A stretch of DNA of 64,000 bases from contig OZ023265.1 in NCBI GenBank assembly GCA_964006375.1, positions 172,925,443 through 172,989,442 on the forward strand, given 5' to 3'. A program made the translations under genes and the position numbers. Below the pieces are notes generated by a model. It saw nothing but the letters and a program-made list of their open reading frames with translations. It made no database searches and was not told the origin of the DNA. Origin of the DNA: Tillus elongatus. Taxonomy: Eukaryota > Arthropoda > Insecta > Coleoptera > Cleridae. Below, in pieces: positions 39,341-52,170 of this stretch. How positions within the stretch are numbered: the first letter of the stretch is position 1; every line of letters begins with the position of its first letter.

Positions 39341-40231
39341 AAAAGAATTGTTAAAAGTAAATTGAGTACAATAAAACAAGCAAGCAATCATATATAAGCC
39401 ATCAATAAGCAATTGACAAAAGCAGTTATAAAATAAGCGAGCATTATATATTTGCCCTTGCCTTATTAGCCATGCTGCCTTCTTTGATTATTTATCTAAA
39501 TAATGGCATTATTTAATGTTGAGTTTTAAGTAAGAAGATAACATGTCTCGTGGCTGCAGGGGCTTTTAAAGGCTCCTTACCTTGAAATACACCTGACCAA
39601 CTAACTGTCACACGAATAGTTCTCACTGACTAACAATACGGTGGAATAATTGACTACGAGCCTGGTGGGCCGCGTCAATGGATATGACGTCATTATGTTG
39701 GCAACTGTTCCTTACTGAATAAATGTTGTAAGATGTATTTATGAACCTTATAGTATGGGAAAGGTTGCAACAGGTGTAACATGTTGCAACCTAAATTAAT
39801 TTCAGGCAATAAAGAATGTATATTTGTGGTTTACTTCTGTTTTTGATTTAACATCAGTTCCTCAAATAAGTTCCCATAAGTGCAATTTCCGTATTTTAAA
39901 GTAAATAATTTTGAACTTACCTAGATTCCTTTAATTGCGATCTTCTATCGAGAACCAGCGCCTTGTACTGGAAGTCTTACAAATATTAGATTTTTGGTCA
40001 AGACTAACCTGACCGTAAGTATCAGCTGATTATTATTTATAACTGACTAACTGATTCCTTAATTTTGTCTTTGCTTAGCTATTAAGATTAATCCTGTCTT
40101 TGCTGAGTTTTTTACATGAAAATTTGTCTCGTCACTGGCGGATTAAATCGTTGATAGACAATATAGATTAGAAGCTTAGATTGCTTGGGTTGCTGGATTA
40201 TCTCTAAATAAACAAGGTAGACCTAAAATCT

Positions 40232-40290
<59 letters not shown>

Positions 40291-40964
40291 CACGTTACGG
40301 TTACCTAAAAGTCTTTTAAATCGGTTCATGTTTTTGGTTCGTCTTGTAAACTTCCTGTTTCATTGACTTTCTATAGAAGTTTGCTTACACAAGACTCAGT
40401 AATGGCAGGCCGATTAGGGTAAGCTTGATTAAATAAATCGACAACTTCCGCTTGTGTTCTCTTGCGGTCACCATATCCAACCATCATTAACACTTCAATT
40501 TTTTTCTTTTACAGTTAGAGCTACCATGTTATTTTTCTGTTAACTCAGGCATACGCTTACCCGAGAACTGCTTAAGACCATTTGACAAAAACGGTCAAAC
40601 TTATCTAGTAACATTACAAATGAGACGACTGATCTTCATAGTTTCAGTGTATTCATGTGACTGAATTCAGTCTGAGTATTTGAATGTCTCGTTGTGATCT
40701 CTTTGTTAGTAAATTCTTTTGGACGAAAATTCACTAAAATCGGTAATATTTGAAAAAAGCTCTAGAAGCAAAAATCGGCTTTTAACTGGATTTTCTCCTA
40801 TCCCAACAAATAACAAGATAAGGAACCGCGTTTGCGACGCAATGGTATTCGCAGAACAGCTTTGTTACACAAAAAAATGCATTCTGAAACTTCTAGTGCT
40901 CTGTTTTAAATTTTATATTTTTTTTATTAGCATTCAACAGAAATTGACTATGACCAATCACCGA
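39341..40964. other. spacer with an (ACT)n microsatellite at about 40231-40289
   Basis: About 20 ACT triplets follow AATAAACAAGGTAGACC, which could be the 3' tail of an unrecognised retroelement. Around 40707-40740 a lone TA-core hairpin (TTAGTAAATTC / GAAAATTCACTAA) occurs. No gene recognised. Confidence 0.5.
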
Positions 40965-41255
40965 AGCCAGGGAGCAGTTTCGCCTCACTATCCTGGAAAA
41001 TTTGCCGAACCCCTGCCTCTCGGAGGATAGGGATATTTAACCTGTCCAAGATCGCATGCACACGGGACCGACGGCTTTACGCTCCATCCGAAGGGCGGAA
41101 CGTGCACACAATCAATTTACTCTAGTACAATCCCACAAAGTCGGTTGATGTTAATGTTACAGTATGTACTGAAAAAGTGAAAGGTGAATCCTGGGGTCGT
41201 ACCCAATGCCTTCGGTTCAGAGGCACACGTACTTACCACTGAACTACCGTGTCTC
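40965..41255 (-). mobile_element. tRNA-related SINE-like repeat
   Basis: On the minus strand a tRNA-like head has the A-box-like TAGTTCAGTGG (within 41236-41250), an anticodon-arm region GTGCCTCTGAACCGAAGGC, and the B-box-like GGTACGACCCC (within 41190-41204). A tRNA-unrelated body follows, with GCACGTTCCGCCC, AAGCCGTCGGTCCCGTGTGC and TATCCCTATCC. The box spacing suits a polymerase III promoter. The B-box has two deviations, so the copy is probably silent. No second copy lies in the window. Confidence 0.5.
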
Positions 41256-41459
41256 TCATGCAATAGAAATAAAAACTACAGTTTATTTGTTTTGCAACTA
41301 AGTGTATTGGTTGGTTTGGTGATTTGGTTTGGGTTCACTGGCCTTGAACATGACGTTCATTGGGCACAGACTTCTGAGTTCTGAGCAATGGACAATGGAA
41401 CAGTATGATAACAATTTTTACAATAATGTCAGTAATAGAGAACGAGGCTAACGGGATTT

Positions 41460-43005
41460 TGATATTGTTATTATTAATCGCGTTTATTAAATACAATAAA
41501 AAACAAGAAATCACTACAAATGAATGAAAATACACAACTCAAGCTAATCTAAGCTATAAGCTAAGGTGGAACCCCATGACGAAGTCTAGCCCTTGGCTAA
41601 TCTACTCAACCATAAGGTTCCCTCATGCAATAGTGCAATGTGAGGTATATGATCCACTACAATACAATACCACCAACCACACGCACATCGCAAGCAATAG
41701 CCTTTACAAATTAATATTGTATTATTAGTACTACTAGTATTGTTCACATTGTTCACATGATCTATACCACTAATATTGCTGGGAGAGCAAATACCTCTTA
41801 AATGTGTTCTTGAATGCACTGTCGCTGAGACTCAAATATGCACGAGGTAACGAATTATAAAGTTCAACAGCATTATAAATAAAAGTCCTTTTGAACATAG
41901 CTGTCCGATGACGCGGAATCGTTAACCGATATGGATACCGAATATTGACGTCATGAGCCCCACCTCTGGAGGAGAATTTTTCCTTCAGAGAAGATGGTGA
42001 TGAGCGACCATTAATCACGGCCAAAACAAATTTTCCAAGATGTAATTTTCTTCTATCAGCAATTATTAACCAACCCAACTCCCCATAAGTATGTGACACA
42101 TGATCCCTACCACGCAATCCAAATATAAATCTCGAACACGAATTCTGAACTACCTGTATGCGATTTCTATCCCTCACATCAATGCAATGTCCGTAAACCA
42201 GATCACAATAATTAAAACTAGACAGCACAAGTGCCTCACAAAGGTTTTTACGTAATTTTGTGTTTAATATATGCCTGTTACTGTACAATAATTTTAATGA
42301 AATAAAGATCCTCTGAAGCATCCCTTTCACATGCTGCCTAAACCTAAGGTCCGTATCGAGAGTAATACCCAAATCATAATATTCAACATGTTCGTAGAGA
42401 TACTCACATCTCTCTTGCTACCAAATATCATCACTTTCGATTTAAGAGGATTAAGTTTCAAGCCGTGCCCCTCCGAAAGGTCTCTCAACCGCAGCAGCTC
42501 GGAGCTAATGACCTCTGACGCGTGAAGAGAATCTATGCTATCAAAATCGAACTGTCGCTGTGTATCGTCAGCAAAGCCTTGAACTCGACAGTGCTCAAGA
42601 GACTGCAGTATGCTAGATGTATACAAAAAAAAAGTAGAGGCCCCAAAACGGAGCCTTGTGGTACACCCGAAAGAATGGTTAATTCATCAGACCATCTGCC
42701 ATTAGAAAACATCAACTGCGATCGGTTATCAAGATAAGACTCGATCAGTCTATGAGACTCATTAGAGAAGCCATACTATCTCAACTTAGACAACAAGAGC
42801 CCGTGATTTATAGTATCGAACGCCTTTGAGTAGTCAAGCAGCACAAGAAGAGAACATTTACCCTTATCAACTGCAGACATTATACTGTCAACAACGTTGA
42901 TGAGTGCCACAGATGTATTAAAGCCACTCCGAAAGCCACACTGTGTGTGAGGCAGTATATCATTATCATTAACGTAGCTGTATAATTGCTTATACAGAAT
43001 ATATA
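41460..43005 (-). pseudogene. CR1-like LINE, 5'-truncated, RT to 3' end
   Basis: From 43005 downward: HTQCGFRSGFNTSVALINV, LVLLDYSKAFDTINHGLLLS with a stop just after, DELTILSGVPQGSVLGPLLF, GFADDTQ (catalytic DD), LKLNPLKSKVMIFGS and ITLDTDLRFRQHVKGMLQ. The C-terminal part follows (FNYCDLVYGHCIDVRDRNRI, FKRTFIYNAVELYNSLPR), with a stop near 41770. The 3' UTR carries GTATTTAATAAACGCGA and a TAATAATAACAATA tail near 41465. Several frameshifts. It is a different subfamily from the 8.3, 17.9 and 49.9 kb copies. Confidence 0.85.
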
Positions 43006-44429
43006 TGCATTGGTGTCACAAATGTTGTCTTTAAAAGTGCAGTGTAGAAATAACAAGCTAGAAGAGTCTAAATTATGCATTGTCGAGCTAAAAAACTAAG
43101 ACTTTAACGCTGCAGAATTTCAGTTTATTAAAAATGATATATCGGCATATTTGGTTCATCGTTACCGCAAATAGCTTTAAATAATTTGGTGAAAAGCTTA
43201 TTTGGCAACGCTGATTATAGAGAAAAACTGTATCTCTACTTAGTTTGTAAAACAGAGCATTAGTAATAATGAAAAACATCCTTATAATGATTAATGGCTT
43301 TTACATTTTCTTCCCTAATCCATTTAGCGTAACTGTTTAGTATCTTAATAATCCAATTTGTCACTCAGATTTAACTTGTGAATTCGGTCGAATAAGCTTG
43401 AGGAAAACAATCGAGACGGAATCCTAATAACGATTTACATAAAAAAGTTTCACCTGACAAATCATATTATTGTTGTAAAAATATGCTTAAAGTGATCATT
43501 TTCAAAGCGCTGCGTAAAATACAAGAAAACATTTGAATAATATATGAACATTTTGGGTCACATTAAAAACTGAGTGTTGACACTGCTCTTAGAACATGAT
43601 TTACTGACATACTGATTTTCTATTTTACACAAAAATGTATTGTTTTAAGTCATTAACTTACAAATTTCAGTTATAACCATTGTCCAATATTTATTTTCAA
43701 TATTTATATCCATGTTTTAAATATGTTAGGTTAGTTAAAAGTCAGTTGTAAAATATCAACAAGGCTACATAACAAACGCAAGCGACGAAGCGTAGAAATA
43801 ACGCGATTGTGAAGCTTGCAAGCAACTTGCTGCTGTTAAAGATCAGCGGTTTCGTCTAACGTCAATCACCTATCAAGCCGCTTGCGGTGGAATCCTAAAA
43901 TTTTGCGCTTTTGAAAGCAAACATTGTCCCGGTATTAGGAGGGAAATGGGTCAGGGCTGGCAATATACAAAATTGTTAGTTGATTGTACACACTCCCCAT
44001 CTAAAACATTTTGTGTTATATACAGCTGTCGTGACGACATACTACCTAGTTCCGCACTGAGATGACGTCCGTGCCGTACGTTTCTGAATGTTCTACATTC
44101 TGACATCTTGCAATGATACTTGTAACTTCCATTGTTTAGATTTTTATCCATCATTTATTTAAATAGCATAGCAGTACAGGTAACGTCATCTGTCTTTGTC
44201 CAACATTGTAGATATTGCATTACAGAATCTGAAGTGATGTCGAGGATCATTTTCATTTCAATTTCGAATAATTTTATTTTTGTTTGATCAAAAGACTTGA
44301 AAACTAGAACACAACCACGTGTGTCGATGTTCTTTTAAGTTGTAGATTTTCGTTTCAATCACTTGAAGAACTTGAGAGGTATTGCGTTTAAAAAATATTT
44401 TTAAGTTTTTTGTTGAGAAAAATTGAGCG
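43006..44429. other. spacer without recognised gene
   Basis: AT-rich and single-copy within the window, with no coding or RNA feature recognised. Confidence 0.5.
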
Positions 44430-44543
44430 TTAACATCTGATGAGCGAACTCATCCAAGCCATTAACAAAATAAGGGTAATTCCCAAATTTGGTCCAAATC
44501 AGTGAAGTATTTTTTGAGGTATCGGTTGGATACATACACACAC

Positions 44544-44621
<78 letters not shown>
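44430..44621 (+). repeat. TA-core repeat, left part and (TA)n
   Basis: GAACTCATCCAAGCCATTAAC, TTTTTTGAGGTATCGGTTGG, then ACACACACAC and (TA)n (about 44549-44620). The matching right module is at 46268-46395, beyond the PLE pair. Confidence 0.75.
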
Positions 44622-44622
<1 letters not shown>

Positions 44623-44696
44623 GAAAGATTTCCGCGGTCTTTAATGTGAGACATGCTTGGTTCTCGGGTTAAACCGCGTCCAGAATTTATGGAAAC

Positions 44697-44733
44697 TCGA
44701 TGTTTCGGCTCCTGTTTTGGAGCCATTTTCAAG
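44697..44733 (-). ncRNA. degenerate hammerhead-like motif at the PLE end
   Basis: On the minus strand: TTGAAAA where CTGANGA is expected, T, stem II GGCTCC-AAAACA-GGAGCC (6 perfect pairs), GAAAC, ATCG. The stem II-GAAAC half is kept and the first core strand is mutated. It also shares the extra T before stem II seen in the 21-kb hammerheads. Confidence 0.4.
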
Positions 44734-44735
44734 AG

Positions 44736-45015
44736 GTAAAGGAAATTTGTAAAGACACTCTAAGGCCTCAATCTGCCTACTCCTTAGAGTGATGGACAAA
44801 GGTGGGTAAAGGAAATATGTAAGGACACTCTAAGGCCTCAATCTGCCTACTCCTTAGAGTGGTGGACAAAGGTGGGTAAAGGAAATTTGTAAGGACACTC
44901 TAAGGCCTCAATCTGCCTACTCCTTAGAGTGATGGACAAAGGTAGGTAAAGGAAATATGTAAGGACACTCTAAGGCCTCAATCTGCCTACTCCTTAGAGC
45001 GGTGGATAAAGGTAG
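44736..45015. repeat. four 70-bp tandem repeats in the PLE 3' region
   Basis: Units start at about 44736, 44806, 44876 and 44946, each with GTAAAGGAAAT(A/T)TGTAA, ACTCTAAGGCCTCAATCTGCC and TCCTTAGAG. The plus copy of the pair (45950-46079) keeps only about two units, so the copy number changed between the two. Confidence 0.85.
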
Positions 45016-45236
45016 GTTGGGGTGTTGTAGCTCGATTACGGGGCCTCAATCTGCCTACTCCCCAAATCTCGCCGGAGATCGTCTGTGAGGTCTCAGTGTG
45101 TTCAACCCTAGGCCTCAGAGAGATCTGGCAGTTCGTTGCAAGTCTTGTCTTATATATGTCGTTCCGTCTACCTGTTGCGTCATCAGTGAAAGTAGTGGGG
45201 TCACCGTCAATTAAGTCCTTGGGAGTTTTTATAAGA

Positions 45237-46395
<1,159 letters not shown>

Positions 46396-46518
46396 AGTAT
46401 AACAAAGATAATATCTGTATTTATTTACAATACTATTACTCATACATCATGATTGGAACTTGAAGTATATGGGTCCGTACTAGGGTATAGCATTTTAGAG
46501 ATCCTGTTTTGTATCCTG
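46396..46518 (+). repeat. 123-bp direct repeat, copy 1
   Basis: AGTATAACAAAGATAATATC to TTTTGTATCCTG. It recurs at 47526-47648 with about three differences. Copy 1 starts exactly at the hairpin end of a TA-core repeat. Confidence 0.85.
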
Positions 46519-46519
46519 C

Positions 46520-47245
46520 ATACATGCAAAACCTTATAACTAGATTAAATTTACTCATTTGGCTGCTCAGTCAAAGGCATGAGGTTTAATACAAATTAAA
46601 CACTTTTGCACTCAGATTTGGTTGGTGTAAAGTGTACAAATAAAAATCAGAAATATGGTTACAATTGGTTTATTAAAAATTCTTAATTTATATAATGCTA
46701 ATTGCAGTGAATGTATAAAATTGAATGAAGTTACAGAAAATAATTAACTATAGGTGTTCTGATGAATTGTGGTTAAATTATTGATGTCTTAAAAAAAGTT
46801 GAGACAGATAAATGATGTACTTAGCTTGTGATTTCATTAGTTGTTTGGCGTCATACAAACTGTTTCGCCATCGAGGAGGCGACTCAAGGCTGCCTACACC
46901 TTTGTCAAAATTCTGCGGGCGCCCCTCTGTCAAGTATAATACATCTCCTTTCTACGGGAGCAGCTTCATTACGAAAACGGAGGGCCTCTAGGACTGGAAT
47001 TTAGCAGGGCGTCGTGGATGGCATAAAAAAATGTAAAACCATGGGGTAACTGTAACAATTGTTGTGTATCAGTGTCTGTTGAGTACGTTATCATTTACAT
47101 AGGGCAGCCTGGAGTATGTTCAGGTTAGGTACAAAACTTATCTGTATGTTAATAAATAATACAAATTAATTGACTGTTGATATTAAATATTAAGAATACT
47201 ACCACAAGCCACCATGAAAACAATACAGAAAACATACATTGGATT
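46520..47245. repeat. unclassified dispersed repeat, copy 2
   Basis: It matches 38666-39340 from ATACATGCAAAACC to ACATTGGAT. An extra segment (GAAAATAATTAACTATAGGTG onward, about 55 bp) is present here, and GGGCATGGGC is absent. Same orientation as copy 1. Confidence 0.75.
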
Positions 47246-47329
47246 GGATTGGACTTCCTTAATGAAAATTCACTAAAAAATATCAATTAGACCTTAAATT
47301 AAATCTAAATTCAGAAAATGCAAAAACAT

Positions 47330-47520
47330 ACAGGATGTTCCATTTGAAATAAAATTGTTGGTATTATTTCTGAGTCACCCTGTATAGTTACACATACTTT
47401 TTTTATTTGTCAACAGAGTATTACATTTAAGTACATCAATATACCAATTGTCAAAAAATATCTCTAGTAGTTTTCGAAATATTGGCAATGTTCCACACTT
47501 TTTTTACACCCTGCATATAT
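47330..47520. repeat. mariner-type non-autonomous fragment
   Basis: TACAGGATGTTCCATTTG on the left and ACACCCTGCATATA on the right are inverted-end-like. GAGTCACCCTGTATAG lies in the middle. The segment TTTGTCAACAGAGTATTAC...CGAAATATTGGCAATG also occurs inverted at 37097-37205, next to the mariner transposase fragment, so both come from one family. Confidence 0.6.
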
Positions 47521-47525
47521 CATAA

Positions 47526-47648
47526 AGTATAACAAAGATAATATCTGTATTTATTTACAATACTATTATTCATACATCATGATTGGAACTTGAAGTATAT
47601 GGGTCCGTACTAGGGTATAGCATTTTAGCGATCCTGTTTTGTATTCTG
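47526..47648 (+). repeat. 123-bp direct repeat, copy 2
   Basis: Same length and sense as 46396-46518, differing at about three positions. Together they bracket the unclassified repeat and the mariner fragment. Confidence 0.85.
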
Positions 47649-48003
47649 GAATATTAACAAGCAGATAACATACGGATGAGCTTGAAATTCCGCTTATACA
47701 ATTTACGTTGGGGTCCCGATATCTAAAGCCAGGATACGGAAACAGATGTAGGATCTACAACAAAGGTGTATTACGAGCGAGTCAGACCCACTTTACTACG
47801 ATTTACCTCTCAAAGCTGAAAGCAAGTACGAAATTGAAATGCTAGGGGACTTGCAGATATGCAACCTTCTGAAATAAAATACATGGGTTTGTTCTTGTAA
47901 AAGTGTAAATACAGCGATGATTTTTAGGTTTCAGGAGGTTCAGTTGAAACAGAAAGATAAAAGAAAAGTTTATTGCTTGCTTTTATTGCATTTTCTTAAA
48001 AAA
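47649..48003. other. spacer without recognised feature
   Basis: Single-copy within the window; nothing recognised. Confidence 0.5.
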
Positions 48004-48315
<312 letters not shown>

Positions 48316-48535
48316 GACTGTTATCGCTCCTGTGTGGTCTACGTCTGAGATTGTACGTGGCGCCTGCGCTGTGAGCTTCTATTGGTCGGTTTACTGCTCT
48401 CTGATTGGTTGTGCTTTCAGACTGTGTCGTGTGTATCGGTCTCCTGTCTTGATCACTGTGGTGATAATTTGTCCATTTGTATGGCCTTTATTAAGTTTTA
48501 TTTAAATGTTTGTACTTGGATTTGTTCTGACATTA
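48316..48535. other. PLE 3' untranslated-like sequence
   Basis: Non-coding stretch between the terminal repeat and the GIY-YIG fragment. It probably belongs to the PLE in minus sense. Confidence 0.45.
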
Positions 48536-49063
48536 ATTGTTTCTTATTGTTTGTTTGTGGAATGTAGTATTGTTCCCAGATTTCCATTTTTTGTGGTCTT
48601 TAACATGTTTCATTAGTTGTAATTGGGTGATGTCTGGTTTTTGGTGTTTTGTGTTGTGAATGTGTGTAGCTACGTTTGATTTGTAGCTAGGTATGTGGAT
48701 TTTATCTAATGCTGTTATATGTTCCTTGAATCTTGTTTCTATTGCTTTTTTTGTCATTCCTATATATTTTTTATTGCATGTGTTACATTGTAATTGATAT
48801 ATTCCGTTTAATTCATGTGGGTTGTGTTCTTGTTTTTTATTTATTTTGTTTATTATTTTGTAATTGGTTTTGTAGCTCATTTTTAAGTCATATTGTTTGA
48901 GTGTTTGTTATTTTTTGATCTGGTGGTTATAAGTGAATGTTGTGTATTTTGTGTTTGTTTCTGGTGTTTTGTTTTCGGTTTTGTTGATTTGTTTGTTTTT
49001 GATTTGTTTTAACAGCTTTTCTATTGTTTTCTTGTTGTATCTATTTCTTTCTGCTATTTGTAT
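48536..49063 (-). pseudogene. Penelope-like element: RT tail and GIY-YIG endonuclease
   Basis: The minus strand reads AERNRYNKKTIEKLLKQIKN, TKYTTFTYNHQIKK, then a one-base-deletion frameshift (the opposing copy reads on through KKIT). It continues MSYKTNYKIINKINKKQEHN, LNGIYQLQCNTCNKKYIGMT (GIY and YIG), TRFKEHI with Arg and Glu, SNVATHIHNTKHQ and a stop at about 48536. It is a second PLE subfamily, clearly different from the 45-kb one. Confidence 0.85.
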
Positions 49064-49330
49064 ACACACACAAAATGGCCGCATACAGATACTTAATAAA
49101 CAGAATGCTAAATGTACCACCCCATAACAACGAACGAGAAAAGGAGTACAACATCATAATACAAATAGCAGAAAGAAAGGGATACAACAAGAAAACAATA
49201 GAAAAGCTAGTAATACAAATCAAAAACAAACAAATCAACAAAACCGAAAAAAAAAGACCAGAAACAAACACAAAATACAAAACATTCACTTATAACCACC
49301 ACATCAAAAAAATAACACTTAATTTACATA
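49064..49330 (+). pseudogene. Penelope-like element, RT C-terminal fragment, opposite sense
   Basis: MAAYRYLINRMLNVPPHNNE, IIIQIAERKGYNKKTIEKL, then KTFTYNHHIKKITLNL. From 49159 it is the inverted counterpart of 48909-49063 (about 150 bp, ~90% by eye). The head-to-head arms are separated by 95 bp present only in the plus copy. It is truncated after about 49330. Confidence 0.8.
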
Positions 49331-49875
49331 ACAACTACTTTCAGTTTAATGTTTGGAAAGTAGAAAATGAATTCAAATGCACTGAATCGTTTAAATCGTA
49401 CGTTGACTTTACAACACAAATGGGAAAGTGCAGTGTACGAACTGAAACAATCTCAAAGTAGTTAAAGGCGCTTACTTCTGTGAGTGAACAAAATAAAAGA
49501 ACCTGAAGTACCACTCGAGTCGATCCAGGCTGAAGCTATTATTGTAAAGTCATATTTGAAAGAGTCACGCTAGGCATCGATTATGCTAGAGAAAGCAGTC
49601 CACGCTTTAACCTAATATCTTGTATCAGATAAAATAAACGTCAATCCTCACGAAGCTAGAGTATCTAGATTTCAGCATGGGTATCTTACTATCCTGTGAT
49701 ATTTTGTTCAGTGTCGCAACGGACGCTTACACCAAAATAATCATAACTAAATATGTAGTAAAATCAGTTGTATAGACCTTCACAAAGTTAAAAAGTGTGG
49801 TAGATTTCGGTTATAATAAGTTTTCAATGATGACAGTACTTAAAAGGTTTTAATTTTCAATTAGCCACACACTTA
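49331..49875. other. spacer without recognised feature
   Basis: No gene or family repeat recognised. Confidence 0.5.
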
Positions 49876-50428
49876 CTTTTCACCAGCTAATCTCTATACC
49901 TTATATACTTCACAAATAAGGCCAAACCTCTAATACTGCTCCCACATCTGGGATGCCGCTGCCGCTTCTACACTCGCTATCCTGGACTCCATTCAGAAGA
50001 GAGCTATACGTCTCATCGGTGACCCTACCCTCACCCAAAGGTTGCCATCCTTTGCCCACCGACGTGCCGTTGGTGACCTCTCTTTCTCTCTTTTATAGAT
50101 GTCTGCACGGGAACTGCTCAGAGGAGCTTTCTTCCATAGTTCCTACACGTGCTGCCCCCAACAGACCTACCAGGGGAACAGAGCGAATGCACCCTTTTAC
50201 TGTCCAGGTCACCAGACATAGAACATCTTGTTACGCCCGCTCTTTGGTCCCGAGGACTTCCAAGTTGTGGAGTTCCTTGCCGGCACATTTTTTTCCTTCT
50301 CCTCCGAACCTCCAAACCTTCAAGTCCAGAATTAACCAGTTGCCTCTTTTCTCCTTGTCGACACCCACGCTACGATAGTATTTTAGCTGTAATACCCTCG
50401 TGGTGTGTTGTTGAAATAAAAAATAAAT
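49876..50428 (+). pseudogene. CR1/Jockey-type LINE, short 5'-truncated copy
   Basis: It begins at FSPANLYTLYTSQ-equivalent codons (a TAA stop in TSQIRPN). LAILDSIQKRAIRLIGDPTL follows, then a frameshift, RCLHGNCSEELSSIVPTRAA, ERMHPFTVQVTRHRTSCYAR and VPRTSKLWSSLPAH. The 3' UTR TACCCTCGTGGTGTGTTGTTG ends in an A-rich tail. It shares its 3' end with the copy at 17.9-19.1 kb. Confidence 0.85.
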
Positions 50429-50594
50429 AGAAAAGTATTTTTTTGTGCCTGATGTTATGACTATATTAATGACTGCTGTTTTGTTGACATATTTGTTGCA
50501 GATGGGCGGTGTTGTCAGAATCGAAGTTATGTTGTTGTTTATGGGGATAACTCTATTCCAACTGAACTTTATGGCAGGGTTTGTTTTGCCTTCT

Positions 50595-50960
50595 TAGTGG
50601 ATTTTATTAGAAAAAATTCACTTAGGGGGAGATCCCGACTTTAGAATTCAAAAATAAGGGTCCGATTTGGATAAAATTTGGCATGCACCTTCCCTTTGTA
50701 AGTGGCTTGGACAAGTTCGTTATCCAGGCAAATATAATCGGGGTTTCCGGGAAAATTTTGGGTTTTCTTTCGGAATTTTTTTTAATCTGAAAAAATAGAA
50801 AAGCTATGATAACCAAATTTGGTACGTAAGTTTAAGATATTAAAAGGAAACTATATGCGAAAATTTATATTTGTATGTTAAAAGAAAAAAGTCATAAAAA
50901 AATTTGTTGCCAGATTATTTATGTAAAAATCCACTACCATAACGCACTTGTTGCGTGCAG
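50595..50960 (-). repeat. TA-core repeat lacking the TA tract and most of the right module
   Basis: The hairpin TTAGTGGATTTTATTAG / AAAAAATTCACTTAG and GGAGATCCCGACTTTAG are joined directly to GGGTCCGATTTGGATAAAATT. A full left module follows, ending ACCATAACGCACTTGTTGCG. The copy therefore has both outer ends but no (TA)n. Confidence 0.8.
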
Positions 50961-51331
50961 ATTTCTTTAGCTTTTAATTAGGAAAACTGATGCCGGAGCA
51001 GGTCCAGAAGGTCAGTTGGCAGGATTGTGTGTAAACAGCCCTTCAAGATGTCTTTTATTTCGTCAAAACGGCAAAAAACTCTTGGGAACGATCCCCTTGC
51101 TACTTAAATGTGACGACGTTGCTGAATATTGACAGTTCGAAACTTACAAATCGTGTGCTTTTGATAACTTTCAAGTCTCAATTGATCTTTTATAAATGGA
51201 TTACCTGCAAATTTTTCTACTGACTATTGCTCTACGTTACGTACGCTTTCTTGTGGTGTGCGCCTTTTATGTAATTTCTGATTGATGTTAAGTCGACCGT
51301 TGCAGGGGAAGGAAATTTAAGTACGCATTAA
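50961..51331. other. spacer without recognised feature
   Basis: Nothing recognised. Confidence 0.5.
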
Positions 51332-52170
51332 AGAAAGATTGGTAAGCTATATTGATAGGCAGGAAATCCCAAACCATTCCCAACATGGATTTACAACAAA
51401 TCAACTACGGCGATGACATATATAGTTGACTTTATCTTAGAAGCACTAGAAAATGTTGAGCTCCCTTTTTGTGACCTGAGCAACGCCTTTTATATGGCAA
51501 ACCACCATATCCTTACTCCTAAAATGGAATTATGGGATGAGGGGCAGAAAAGCAACACTTTTACAATCCTATTTGAAGAACAAAGTGCAGTTCGTTAGTT
51601 GGAAAAACACCAAGTTCATTTTTAAACAAGTAAATTTGGTTGTTCTAGAGGGCTCTATATTATACATTCTATTATACATAAACGATTAGCCCAAAAACAT
51701 CAGGGCAGGCAGAGTTTGTGTTTTCGCAGACGACATAACAATTATTAATAAAGCAGTTCCAGCACTTAAAAAACACACAAGTGACCAATACACCCACTAA
51801 GTGGAAGCTTGCGTTAAGGCAAACAAGTTATTATTTGATAACATCAAGACTTCTAATAACAACCAGAAATCATCTACAAAATAAGAAAGCCTTAGGCTTT
51901 CATAGAGATGGTTCTTCGGTTATTTAAGCTGTAAAAGCCACATGGATCAAATGTGTAAAAAATTATCTTCATCCATCTACTAAATCCGTAGAAAATATAT
52001 TATGGATAAAAGCGCCGCAAGGGATACTTACCATGCTTACTTTTAAAACATTGCAACCTATGGAGTAGTACTGTGGAAATTCTCGCTACATACAGAGGAT
52101 GTCTTTCTGCAACAGAAAGGAGCCATCAGAACACTTGCTAACGTTCCTTAGGACATCAGTTGTTGATAAT
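51332..52170 (+). pseudogene. heavily decayed LINE reverse transcriptase
   Basis: IDRQEIPNHSQHGFTTN, VDFILEALENVELPFCDLSN plus AFYMANHHIL (the 'DLSKAFD..NH..L' block), LVVLEGSILYIL (GVPQGSILGP region), IRAGRVCVFADDITI (catalytic ADD), ARDTYHAYF and IATYGVVLW. Many frameshifts and stops. It is the most diverged LINE in the window and of a different family from the others. Confidence 0.75.

Noticed and set aside
49024..49461. 145-codon frame as an independent gene
   Set aside because: Its middle part is the PLE RT tail and the rest is antisense or unrelated flank.
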